This document shows positions 16,669-24,224 of a DNA stretch of 32,128 nucleotides, piece after piece. Source of the stretch: Cyanobium sp. (GTDB lineage Bacteria; Cyanobacteriota; Cyanobacteriia; PCC-6307; Cyanobiaceae); NCBI GenBank assembly GCA_007135755.1, contig SLIG01000065.1, forward strand, positions 1 through 32,128. Reading direction: 5' to 3'. The translations under genes were made by a program, and so were the position numbers. The notes beneath the pieces are model-generated. The model was not told where the DNA came from. It did no database searches and saw only the letters and a list, made by a program, of their open reading frames with translations. Positions within the stretch are counted from its first letter, which is position 1, and each line of letters opens with the position of its first letter.

Positions 16669-18309
16669 ATGGAGGACCTGACCCTCGTCAACCAGCTCCG
16701 CGCGACCCTGGGCAGGCTGGAGGCAGGACTCGCTGCGGTTGAGGAAGGCCTGGTGTTCACCAATCTCGATGGAATCATTGAGTGGACCAACGCGGCCTTT
16801 GATCGGTTCGTCGGTCGCTCCCGGCTGCAGTGCCTTGGGGTGGATCTCACCACTCTGCTTCCTGAGCGCTATCAGGATGGCCAGGCTCAACCAGCTGACT
16901 GTCTGCTGTTCTGGGCCAAGACCGGGGCCGGACGAGCCACCTGGGATCTTTCACCCGCACCGCCACGGCGAGTTGTTGAAGTGGTGTGGGCGACCGTCGA
17001 TATACCAAGCAAGCCGTCGTTCGTCTTCACCTTCAGGGATCAGAGCGCGATTGTGCAGGCACAGGATGCCTTGATCGATGCCCGCAATCATCTGGAGATC
17101 CAGGTTGACGAGCGAACACGTGAACTGCAGCTGGCTCGAGATGCGGCGTTGACAGCCAGTCAAACAAAGACTCGGTTTCTGGCAAGCATGAGCCATGAGA
17201 TCCGCACACCAATGAATGCGGTGATTGGCATGACTGAACTGTTGCTTGAGAGTCAGTTGAACTCGGATCAGATGGAGATGGTGACAACCATTCAAGGCAG
17301 TGGCGAGCATCTCCTCGGTGTGATCAACGACATTCTCGATATCTCACAGATTGAGTCAGGACGGATAACGCTCAATTCGAGAGCATTCGATATGCTGGCC
17401 TTGCTCAACGATTGTCGCGTTCTCTTTCAGCATCAGGCTAACGCCAAGGGCCTGACCATGGAGATGGATCTCCCGCCTGACATGCCGCAATGGATACTTG
17501 GAGACGATCTTAAGACTCGCCAGATTCTGGTAAACCTACTTGGCAATGCCTGCAAGTATACTCATCACGGAAACGTTCGTCTTTCGCTTGGATTTACAGG
17601 CAGCGAGACAGGAAGCTGCAGGTTTCAGTTTCATGTCACGGACACTGGTATCGGCATTCCTGATGATGTGCTGCCTTTTATTTTTGAAGAATTCAGCAGG
17701 CGATCCAACCGATCTCTGAGCACCCAGAGTGCTGGCCTTGGCCTCTCGATCTGTCGGCGCCTTTGCGATCTGATGGGCGGAGAGATCTCCGTGCAGTCCT
17801 GCATTGGTCAGGGCACCCGGTTCACGGTGCAGTTGCCCTTTGAGATCACCCAGAAACCTCACCAGGAACCAGAAGCACCTGCATGGAACAGCAGTTCTGA
17901 TGCGAATGCCACTGAGAGAATCCGGATTCTTGTGGCTGATGACAGTCGCGTGAATCAGCGAGTGCTAGAGCTGATGCTTGGTCGATTCAATCTCGACGCT
18001 GAGCTGGTGGGAGATGGTGAGGCAGCACTAGCACGGATTGCTGCTGGAGGGATTGATCTTGTCTTTATGGACGTCGAGATGCCCAAGCTGGATGGACTGG
18101 CCGCAACTCGCCAATTGCGTGCCAGCGGTTTTGAAGATGTCTACATCATCGCACTAACAGCTTATTCCTACAGTTCTCACCGTCTTGACTGTGAGGCTGC
18201 TGGTATGAACGATTTTCTTGCAAAACCACTCCGTCATCAAGATCTCTGTGACGCCTTAACGCGTTTCCGTGAGTTTCAGAGCCAGCCCGATCAGTACTCT
18301 CCCGGATGA
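16669..18309 (+). CDS. PAS hybrid histidine kinase (PAS - HisKA - HATPase - REC)
   Basis: The 546-residue soluble protein has a PAS domain (about 18-130; VFTNLDGIIEWTNAAFDRF), a coiled coil (130-165), HisKA with [14 protein letters not shown] (His176), HATPase with NACKYT, DTGIGIP and AGLGLSICRRL, and a C-terminal receiver with ILVADDSRVN, FMDVEMPKLDG (Asp468) and FLAKP. It lacks an HPt domain and a DNA-binding or enzymatic output, so its phosphate must pass through another protein. The H-NOX kinase upstream has a free HPt that could serve. It follows the PAS-only gene by seven bases. Its HisKA region is very like that of the H-NOX kinase, suggesting duplication within one family. Confidence 0.92.
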   Translation: MEDLTLVNQLRATLGRLEAGLAAVEEGLVFTNLDGIIEWTNAAFDRFVGRSRLQCLGVDLTTLLPERYQDGQAQPADCLLFWAKTGAGRATWDLSPAPPRRVVEVVWATVDIPSKPSFVFTFRDQSAIVQAQDALIDARNHLEIQVDERTRELQLARDAALTASQTKTRFLASMSHEIRTPMNAVIGMTELLLESQLNSDQMEMVTTIQGSGEHLLGVINDILDISQIESGRITLNSRAFDMLALLNDCRVLFQHQANAKGLTMEMDLPPDMPQWILGDDLKTRQILVNLLGNACKYTHHGNVRLSLGFTGSETGSCRFQFHVTDTGIGIPDDVLPFIFEEFSRRSNRSLSTQSAGLGLSICRRLCDLMGGEISVQSCIGQGTRFTVQLPFEITQKPHQEPEAPAWNSSSDANATERIRILVADDSRVNQRVLELMLGRFNLDAELVGDGEAALARIAAGGIDLVFMDVEMPKLDGLAATRQLRASGFEDVYIIALTAYSYSSHRLDCEAAGMNDFLAKPLRHQDLCDALTRFREFQSQPDQYSPG

Positions 18310-18417
18310 CTATGACCAGCCGGCGTCGACAAAGAATGTCCTCAATAGGGAACTGCCATAGTGCAAGCCTGAAGCGAGACTATTGCAGTGTTGCTGAGTC
18401 GATGATTTCAGACAGGC
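18310..18417 (+). other. Decayed 5' end before the frameshifted kinase
   Basis: Related sensors normally have an N-terminal membrane helix just before the sequence that starts at 18418. In the matching frame here there are TGA stops at 18370-18372 and 18403-18405, with short hydrophobic remnants (TIAVLLSR, then TGLLIS) around them. A 49-codon frame at 18312 is basic and non-hydrophobic and does not look like a gene. I see no promoter. Confidence 0.4.
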
Positions 18418-20232
18418 TTGCTGATCAGCTATCGAGTTTCGCAGCATCTTCTATTGAATAGCATCAAAAGTCGCCTCGGAGATCTGGTTACGATCACAGC
18501 AGCGGAGATCGATCCAGATCTACACGCCAAGATTGCAGAGCCCGGCCAGATGGGAAGCGCGGCTTACCGGCAAGCCTCAGAGCCACTACTTGATCTGCGC
18601 CGCGCCGTGCCAGATGTCTACTATGCCTATAAGACAACAACTTATTCTTTGTCCTTGACAGTTCTTATTACATCAAGAATCATGGAGATGACAACAATGT
18701 GGCAATAACTGGCCAGCTCTATGACGACGCTCCCCCCGCAGCCCAAGTTGCTGGAGAGACTGGACGTCTCACCATCAGCCCTGAACCCTATACCGACCGG
18801 TGGGGAACCTTTCTGAGCAGCTTTGCAGCTATTCAGGGTCGCGATGGCGACACCGTTGGCGTCGTTGGAGTTGATCTGTCGCTGGCCACCCTCAATCGTC
18901 AGCTACGCCCCCCTGCGTCTGACGCTCGGGATGTCCCTGCTTGGCACCGGGATGCTGTCCTGCCTCGTTGGGATGCTGGTCTGGCGCTCGGAGCGATCCA
19001 GGGAAAAGGCGATCCAGGACATCCTTCACGCTCGCAATATGGCCCGAGACGCCGCGAGGAACTTAGCAGCTGCCAGTCGTGCAAAGAGCACATTTCTTGC
19101 CACGATGAGCCATGAAATCCGCACACCCCTTAATGGTGTGATTGGTCTCACCGATGCGCTACTGACCACAACTCTTACTTCTGAACAGAGATCCTGCTTG
19201 AACAGCGTGAAGGATTCAGGCGAGTCACTGCTGCTGTTACTCAGTCAACTCCTTGACTTCGCGGCCATTGAAAGCAGTTCAGTTCTTGTTGACCAGGTCC
19301 CTGTTCGTATCAGAGAACTGCTTCAGGAGGTTATTTCCCTCGTTGCTCATTCCTCTGCATCGAAAGGGTTGACAACATCCGTTGAGGTCGCAACCGATGT
19401 CCCGGATGTTGTACTCACCGACCCTGCTCATCTTCGCCTGATCCTCGAGCAACTCATCGCTAACGCGATCAAGTTTTCCAGCAGCGGCACGGTGGAGCTG
19501 GCTGTGAACGGCCAACCTCCCCAGCCGGATGGGACGCTGAACCTGGTCTTCCGGGTCAGCGACACCGGAAGCGGTCTGAGTGACGCTGACTTGCGGCACA
19601 TCTTCGAGCCCTTCAGCCAAGTGGATTCCTCCAGCACGAAACAACATGGTGGTGTCGGACTCGGGCTGGCCATCTGCCGGGCCCTGGCCACGGCATTAGG
19701 TGGGAGTATCGAGGTCGAAAGTGCTATCGGCAAAGGCACAACCTTTCTGGTCACAGTTCCAGTCACGTCCACACAAGAGCCTGCTCGCAATGGCGTGGCA
19801 ACGGGGGATCCGGACGTCCCCCCAAGCAACCCTTTTGCGGCATCCCATCCGCTGCGGATCCTTCTTGTCGACGATAATCCTGTCAACATCCGCGTGTGTG
19901 TGCTGATGCTGGGCCGACTTGGGTACAAGGCCAGCACCGCCAGCGATGGCGAGGAGGCTGTCCATCAGCAGCAGAGTCTCGACCCCGATCTGATCCTGAT
20001 GGATGTCCGAATGCCCAGACTCGACGGCCTCGAAGCCACACGCAGGATTCGCGACAACTGTGGTAGTGGCCAACGACCGTGGATCGCGGCAATCACGGCC
20101 AATGCCAGAGAGAGCGACCGGGTGGAGGCGCTGAAGAGCGGCATGAACGACTTCATCAGCAAGCCCGTCGAGCTTGAGCGGCTGCGATCCGTGCTGATGA
20201 GAGCCCATGCGGCGATCCAGCAGCGCCCATAG
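18418..20232 (+). pseudogene. Frameshifted membrane sensor hybrid histidine kinase
   Basis: Three reading segments join into one recognisable kinase. The first encodes ITAAEIDPDLHAKI and AVPDVYYAYKTT. Near 18634-18641 (acaacaac) the sense shifts by -1 into NLFFVLDSSYYIKNHGDDNN, then QLYDDAPPAAQ and EPYTDRWGTFLSSFAAI and VGVVGVDLSL, the usual periplasmic sensor of this cyanobacterial family. At the six-C run 18908-18913 the sense shifts again; removing one C joins LNRQLRP to LRLTLGMSLLG, the second membrane helix. HisKA, HATPase and REC then follow intact. Translation from the likely TTG start at 18418 would end at 18706 after 96 residues. The initial membrane helix is also broken by stops. 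Either this is a true pseudogene or two single-base sequencing errors hide an intact gene; a programmed shift is unlikely because no slippery heptamer is visible. Confidence 0.75.
18931..20232 (+). CDS. Intact kinase core of the frameshifted gene (HisKA - HATPase - REC)
   Basis: The open 3' part could be translated from the ATG at 18931, in the second membrane helix, giving 433 residues. It holds part of the helix (MSLLGTGMLSCLVGMLVW), a coiled coil, HisKA with SHEIRTPLNG (His61 from this start), HATPase with NAIKFS, DTGSGLS and GVGLGLAICR, and a receiver with ILLVDDNPVN, LMDVRMPRLDG and ISKP. All catalytic motifs are preserved, which argues that the damage is recent or that the core is still made. 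The frame remains open back to 18823, with an ATG at 18844, but that extension reads the sensor out of frame. It converges on the GAF-GGDEF gene with four bases between stops. Confidence 0.6.
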   Translation: MSLLGTGMLSCLVGMLVWRSERSREKAIQDILHARNMARDAARNLAAASRAKSTFLATMSHEIRTPLNGVIGLTDALLTTTLTSEQRSCLNSVKDSGESLLLLLSQLLDFAAIESSSVLVDQVPVRIRELLQEVISLVAHSSASKGLTTSVEVATDVPDVVLTDPAHLRLILEQLIANAIKFSSSGTVELAVNGQPPQPDGTLNLVFRVSDTGSGLSDADLRHIFEPFSQVDSSSTKQHGGVGLGLAICRALATALGGSIEVESAIGKGTTFLVTVPVTSTQEPARNGVATGDPDVPPSNPFAASHPLRILLVDDNPVNIRVCVLMLGRLGYKASTASDGEEAVHQQQSLDPDLILMDVRMPRLDGLEATRRIRDNCGSGQRPWIAAITANARESDRVEALKSGMNDFISKPVELERLRSVLMRAHAAIQQRP

Positions 20233-20236
20233 GTGT

Positions 20237-21208
20237 TCAACGCCGTCCGATCCCGCCCGTCTGCCAGGCCTGCCTCAGCGCCGCTTCCGCACGCTGGTAA
20301 AGATCACTGAACACGGAATCCTGGCTCATCCGGCTCGAGACTCCCGCACTGATGCTCAAGGGATGGCGTGTTCCATCCACGGCCACGCCCTGGCAGGCGA
20401 TCCGCGTGCGGATGCGTTCAGCAAGTGCCATTCCTGCCTCGATGCCCTGCCCACACAGCAGGACGGCCAGCTCCGTGCTTGCCACCCGTGCCCCCTCATC
20501 ATTGGCCCCCAACTCGGAGCGGACCATGACGGCAAGATCCTGAAGCACCCGATCCCCATGGCCGGTGGCAAAGCGCTCGTTCAACCCGGCACCATCGTCG
20601 AGGTCGAACAGGGCCAGGGTAAGGGGCTCTCCGCTCAGCAGCGAGCGTTGGAATTCACGCTGCCCCGCTTCGAAGAAGGGTCGGCGGTTCTGTAGGCCAG
20701 TGAGAGGGCAGAGATAACGGTCCCGCCGTGACTCCAGACTATGGATGACCAACCCGGCGAGTTCCTCGAGCAACCGGCGCTCGTTGTCCTCGAGGCGCCT
20801 GGGCTCCGGGCTGATCACACAGAGCGTGCCCAGAGCGTGCCCGTCACGGGTATGCAACGGTGCCCCGGCATAGAAGCGAATGTGGGGGTCTCCGGTGACC
20901 AAGGGATTATTACGGAAGCGGGCATCATCCCTGGCATCGCCCACAACCATCACCTCGCTGGAACAGATGGTGTGGGCACAGAAGGCGAGCTCTCTGGCCG
21001 TTTCCGTCGCCTCCATGCCCACACGGGAGAGGAACCACTGCCGGTCTCGATCGACGAGAGAGATCAATGCAATCGGCATGCCGAGCATCTGGCTCGCGAT
21101 CCTGGTGATGCGGTCGAAGTCCTCGTCCGGCTCGGAATCAAGAATGTGGAACGAATCGAGTTCCCTCTGACGGTCAGCCTCGTTCTCCGGCAGGGGAAAG
21201 GCACACAT
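20237..21208 (-). CDS. GAF - degenerate GGDEF protein
   Basis: The 323-residue protein starts with a GAF domain (about 22-160; FDRITRIASQMLG, ALISLVDRDRQWFLSRVG, FYAGAPLHTRDGHALGTLCV), followed by a GGDEF-like domain (about 165-320; DRYLCPLTGLQNRRPFFE, ALFDLDDGAGLNERF, GHGDRVLQ). The catalytic GG(D/E)EF signature is replaced by ASTEL at 243-247 in RVASTELAVLLCG, and the metal-site DxDxFK is altered to DLDDGAG. Diguanylate cyclase activity is therefore unlikely. It may bind GTP or c-di-GMP or act by protein contact. The ATG at 21208 fits the common PLPENEADR N-terminus of this GAF group. It faces away from the HAD gene across a 145-base gap. Confidence 0.88.
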   Translation of the reverse strand: MCAFPLPENEADRQRELDSFHILDSEPDEDFDRITRIASQMLGMPIALISLVDRDRQWFLSRVGMEATETARELAFCAHTICSSEVMVVGDARDDARFRNNPLVTGDPHIRFYAGAPLHTRDGHALGTLCVISPEPRRLEDNERRLLEELAGLVIHSLESRRDRYLCPLTGLQNRRPFFEAGQREFQRSLLSGEPLTLALFDLDDGAGLNERFATGHGDRVLQDLAVMVRSELGANDEGARVASTELAVLLCGQGIEAGMALAERIRTRIACQGVAVDGTRHPLSISAGVSSRMSQDSVFSDLYQRAEAALRQAWQTGGIGRR

Positions 21209-21265
21209 CAGCTGACTCGCGGTGCTGGATCGGTGCGACGGCCTTGAACCGGCCTTCTGGAAGCA

Positions 21266-21295
21266 TGGTCACGAGAGGCGGGGAGGCTGTGACCA
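21266..21295. repeat. Inverted repeat TGGTCAC-N16-GTGACCA
   Basis: A perfect 7-base inverted repeat (21266-21272 and 21289-21295) lies in the 145-base gap between the divergent GAF-GGDEF and HAD genes. The spacing puts the arms about two helical turns apart, as in an operator for a dimeric regulator. No regulator can be assigned, and a chance repeat is possible. Confidence 0.3.
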
Positions 21296-21353
21296 GTGAC
21301 GATGCCTTCGAACGCAGACAGGGGACCATCCATTCAGCTGAGAGACTGTAACC

Positions 21354-22007
21354 ATGGCCAGCCCAGCAGCCTGCCTTTTCGACCTCGACGGGCTGCTGCT
21401 CGACACCGAGCCGCTGCATGCCAGGGCGTGGCGGCAGGCGTCCCAGCATTTCGGCCGGGACCTGTGCGAGGCCGAGCTGCTGGAGCTGCGCGGCCGCCGG
21501 CGACTCGACTGCGCCCGGCAGGTGGGCGCCTGGATCCGGGAGCAGCGGGGCCAGGCGCCATCGGTGCAGGAGCTGCTGGAGGTGCGCCAGCCCATCGCGG
21601 AACGTCTGCTGGTGCAGGCCCCAGCGATTGACGGGGCGCCGGAACTGCTGCAGCGCTGCACCGAGCTGGCCATCCCGATGGCACTGGTCACCAGCAGCGC
21701 CCGGGCCTCGGTGGCGCTCAAGAGTGCTCCCCACCCCTGGTTGGAGGCCATCGTTGAGCGCGTCCACGGCGATGAGCCCGAACTCAGGGCCGGCAAACCC
21801 GCCCCCGATCCCTTCCTGCTGGCCGCCCAGCGGCTGGGCGTGGCCCCGGAACGCTGCTGGGCCTTCGAGGATTCGCTGGCGGGTGCCACGGCCGCCGCTA
21901 CCGCCGGCTGCCAGGTGGTGGTGCTGATCAGCTCCAGCGACGAACCAGCCTGTTTCCCCCCAGGGACCCGCTGCCTGCACTCGCTGCGGGAAGTAGAACT
22001 CCGCTGA
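21354..22007 (+). CDS. HAD-superfamily phosphatase (beta-phosphoglucomutase-like)
   Basis: The 217-residue protein has HAD motif I at the very N-terminus (FDLDGLLLDTEPLHARAW, nucleophile Asp10), motif II in ALVTSSARAS, and motif III/IV in AGKPAPDPFLLAAQRLG and CWAFEDSLAGATAA. The DTEPLH element and the helical cap after it are typical of the subfamily containing beta-phosphoglucomutase, 2-deoxyglucose-6-phosphatase and GS1-like phosphatases. The substrate is probably a small phosphosugar or nucleotide, but it cannot be fixed from sequence. The ATG at 21354 directly precedes the conserved first strand. The gene is GC-rich like the housekeeping region to its right. Confidence 0.88.
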   Translation: MASPAACLFDLDGLLLDTEPLHARAWRQASQHFGRDLCEAELLELRGRRRLDCARQVGAWIREQRGQAPSVQELLEVRQPIAERLLVQAPAIDGAPELLQRCTELAIPMALVTSSARASVALKSAPHPWLEAIVERVHGDEPELRAGKPAPDPFLLAAQRLGVAPERCWAFEDSLAGATAAATAGCQVVVLISSSDEPACFPPGTRCLHSLREVELR

Positions 22008-22030
22008 GGGCAACCGTCTGTGGTTTTGCA

Positions 22031-23233
22031 ATGACAGAAACCGACTTTGATCCTGAAGATGCGCCTGAGCGATCCCTTGCGGCCGAAATCCAACCGTCCC
22101 AGGCCATGCTTGAAGCCGAACTGGCACGCAATCGTGCGGAACTGGCTCGCTACCGGGACCTGATTTCAGCCCTGCCCTCGATCTACGAAGACAAGTTCGT
22201 TTATCAGCGCCAGATGCTCAGCCGGGAGTTGCTGCGACTGGGAGAGGAGCAACAGCAATTGCGCCTGCTCGTGCAGCATCGGCTCAAGGCAGCAGCTCGC
22301 CAACGGCGACTGCCACCTCCCTCAGCACCAGCAGTGGAGACGCGCCGACGGCTGCGCACCGGACGTCGTCGGACGTATTGGAAGCTCCAGAGCCAACGCC
22401 ACATGCGGCGTTGGAGGAGTCGCCTGAGAAAAGTCGATCTCAGAAGTCGAATGCAATCTGCCTTGCACAAGCTTCAAGTCATCGAACAACAATCCCACCG
22501 TCAGCTGCGTCACTGGCAGCTGCAGCGGCAGCGGCGCCGTGACCGCCAGCGACGCCTGATGATGGCATCAACGGTGCCGTCCCCACCAGCCCAGGTGGAG
22601 CAGGTGCAGGCGCAAGCTGAACCACTGGACAGCAGGCCCATTGCGCAACTCCCCCAGCCCCTGTCACCTGCAGTTCTGACTCTGGAGCCATCCCAGCACT
22701 ACCACGAAGCTGTGACTGCTCTGGACGCAACATTCGCATCTTCAGATATCAGTTCAGCAGCCGAAACTGATTCTCATCAGGATTCCTTTCAGAAGGCTCT
22801 TGATGCACTGCTCGCTTCAGCACCACCAGCCGCCTATCCTCGGGCCTGTGACCTTTACTTTCATAAATTCTCACTGGAAGCCAGCATCAGTGCCCATTCA
22901 CCACAAATCGACGACGCCGACTTTGGCACCTATCTGTGCATCACTCCTGACACACACTCGGAGCAGGCAAAGCTCCTGTTCAGCCTTGTGAATTGGACAG
23001 ACCATTCCAGAGACCTCAGCGCTTGCACCAACTATCTGGCTTCCCGTTGGGATCTCCATCCTCAGGATTTACAGCCCTGTGAAGACACCTGGTTCCGTGG
23101 ACGAGGCCACGTTGTTCACTTCACTCTCGAGGAGAAGGACGTCAGTGCGTCGGCAGCTGCTCAGATCAGAAATCTGTGCACCGGCAATGCTTCGACTGGC
23201 CCGACCGGACCAGAGCTCACTGGAGGTCAGTAG
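22031..23233 (+). CDS. Hypothetical protein with coiled-coil and Arg-rich middle
   Basis: I do not recognise this 400-residue protein. Residues 22-95 are charged and helical (EAELARNRAELARYRDLIS, then LSRELLRLGEEQQQLRLLV), likely coiled coil. Residues about 95-177 are extremely Arg/Gln-rich, with short runs such as RRRLRTGRRR and RQRRRDRQRR, which could bind nucleic acid, polyphosphate or membranes. A Pro/Gln-rich disordered stretch (about 180-225) follows. The last part (about 250-385) looks folded and acidic, with DLYFHKFSLEAS and a Trp-containing segment RWDLHPQDL. There is no signal peptide or membrane helix. It follows the HAD gene by 23 bases and overlaps the end of the convergent sds gene by seven bases. 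Its base composition is lower in GC than both neighbours. It may be lineage-specific. Confidence 0.75.
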   Translation: MTETDFDPEDAPERSLAAEIQPSQAMLEAELARNRAELARYRDLISALPSIYEDKFVYQRQMLSRELLRLGEEQQQLRLLVQHRLKAAARQRRLPPPSAPAVETRRRLRTGRRRTYWKLQSQRHMRRWRSRLRKVDLRSRMQSALHKLQVIEQQSHRQLRHWQLQRQRRRDRQRRLMMASTVPSPPAQVEQVQAQAEPLDSRPIAQLPQPLSPAVLTLEPSQHYHEAVTALDATFASSDISSAAETDSHQDSFQKALDALLASAPPAAYPRACDLYFHKFSLEASISAHSPQIDDADFGTYLCITPDTHSEQAKLLFSLVNWTDHSRDLSACTNYLASRWDLHPQDLQPCEDTWFRGRGHVVHFTLEEKDVSASAAAQIRNLCTGNASTGPTGPELTGGQ

Positions 23234-24198
23234 AGGCGGCTGAGCACGAAATCGGGCAGGGCCCGCAGGGCGCTGCGGGGCTCGGAGGGAGGCAGCCAGT
23301 CGATGGCCTCGGCCGCCTCGCGGGCAAAGCGCTCGGCCAAGGCGCGGGAGCGCGGGATCGCCTCGCAGCCGCGCACCAGGGCCAGGGCCTGCTCGAGATC
23401 TCCCTCCTGGCTGAACTCCCGCTCGATCAACCCGGCCAGGGCGGGGCGTTCCTCAAGGGCAAAGAGCGCCGGAGCGGTGAGGTAGCCGGAAGCCAGATCG
23501 CTGGCGGCGGGCTTGCCGAGCTGCTGGTCGCTGCCGGTGAAATCGAGAATGTCGTCCACCACCTGGAAGGCAAGACCCAGCTGGCGGCCGAAGCGGTGCA
23601 GAGCTTCCAGGCGCTCAGTGGGCAGCTCGGAGAGCACACCGGCCGCCCGGGCACTGTTGGCGATCAGGGAGGCCGTTTTGCAGTAGCTCTTTTCCAGATA
23701 GGTTTCGAAGCTCTGACCGGTGTCGTAGCGGAACAGACCCTGCTTCACTTCGCCGTCAGCCAGATCCATGATCACGCGGCTGAGCAGCTTGACCACGTCC
23801 AGGTCGTCGAGATTGGCCAGATGCCAGCTGGCCTGGGCGAACAGGAAATCTCCGGCCAGCACCGCCACGCGATGATTGAAGCGGCTGTGAACAGTGTCGA
23901 CACCGCGGCGGGTGGCGGCCTCATCCACCACGTCGTCGTGCACCAGCGAGGCGGTATGGATCATCTCGGTGATCTCGGCCAGGCGACGGTGCCGGGCCGT
24001 GAGCTCACCATCGGGCGATACGGCCCGGGACAGCAGCAGCACGATGCCGGGGCGCAGCCTCTTCCCGCCGGCGGCGAACAGGTGCTCGGCGGCCGCCTGG
24101 AGGATCGGATGGCCAGCGCCGATCAGGCTGCGCAGGTCGGCCAGCAGGGCATCGAGATCGGCCTCCACCGGCTGGAGCAGCTCAGCAACCGTTGCCAC
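23227..24198 (-). CDS. sds: Solanesyl (all-trans polyprenyl) diphosphate synthase
   Basis: This 323-residue trans-isoprenyl diphosphate synthase has GGKRLRPGIVLLLSRA, the first aspartate-rich motif VHDDVVDEA (Asp88, Asp89, Asp92) and the second QVVDDILDF (Asp214, Asp215, Asp218). The length and the start ATVAELLQPVEADLDALL match cyanobacterial solanesyl diphosphate synthases, which make the C45 side chain of plastoquinone-9. A shorter-chain synthase is less likely because no bulky aromatic pair stands right before the first motif (SLVHDD). The GTG at 24198 is chosen because a full AGGAGGTGAT abuts it. It lies 23 bases after murI in the same direction. UbiD, encoded about 4 kb away, belongs to the same quinone route. 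Confidence 0.92.
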   Translation of the reverse strand: MATVAELLQPVEADLDALLADLRSLIGAGHPILQAAAEHLFAAGGKRLRPGIVLLLSRAVSPDGELTARHRRLAEITEMIHTASLVHDDVVDEAATRRGVDTVHSRFNHRVAVLAGDFLFAQASWHLANLDDLDVVKLLSRVIMDLADGEVKQGLFRYDTGQSFETYLEKSYCKTASLIANSARAAGVLSELPTERLEALHRFGRQLGLAFQVVDDILDFTGSDQQLGKPAASDLASGYLTAPALFALEERPALAGLIEREFSQEGDLEQALALVRGCEAIPRSRALAERFAREAAEAIDWLPPSEPRSALRALPDFVLSRLY

Positions 24199-24208
24199 AT
24201 CACCTCCT
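24199..24208 (-). promoter_or_regulatory. Unusually strong Shine-Dalgarno for sds
   Basis: The minus strand reads AGGAGGTGAT immediately before the GTG start, with a four-base spacer after AGGAGG. This is the longest anti-Shine-Dalgarno match noticed in the window and fixes the GTG start. Confidence 0.7.
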
Positions 24209-24218
24209 CTGTGGCGCG

Positions 24219-24224
24219 ATCCTA
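24219..24224 (-). promoter_or_regulatory. Possible -10 element upstream of sds
   Basis: TAGGAT on the minus strand overlaps the murI stop codon (TAG) and lies about 20 bases before the sds start. Its distance fits a short leader, but no -35 box is clear, so read-through from murI is equally possible. Confidence 0.2.

Noticed and set aside
18601-18710. Programmed -1 ribosomal frameshift in the third hybrid kinase
   Set aside because: No slippery heptamer of the X-XXY-YYZ type or strong downstream hairpin is visible near the shift, and a second, opposite shift plus upstream stops fit damage or sequencing error better.
21174-22127. 317-codon minus-strand frame opposite the HAD gene
   Set aside because: The plus-strand frame has all HAD motifs, while this one has none and overlaps the start of the GAF-GGDEF gene.
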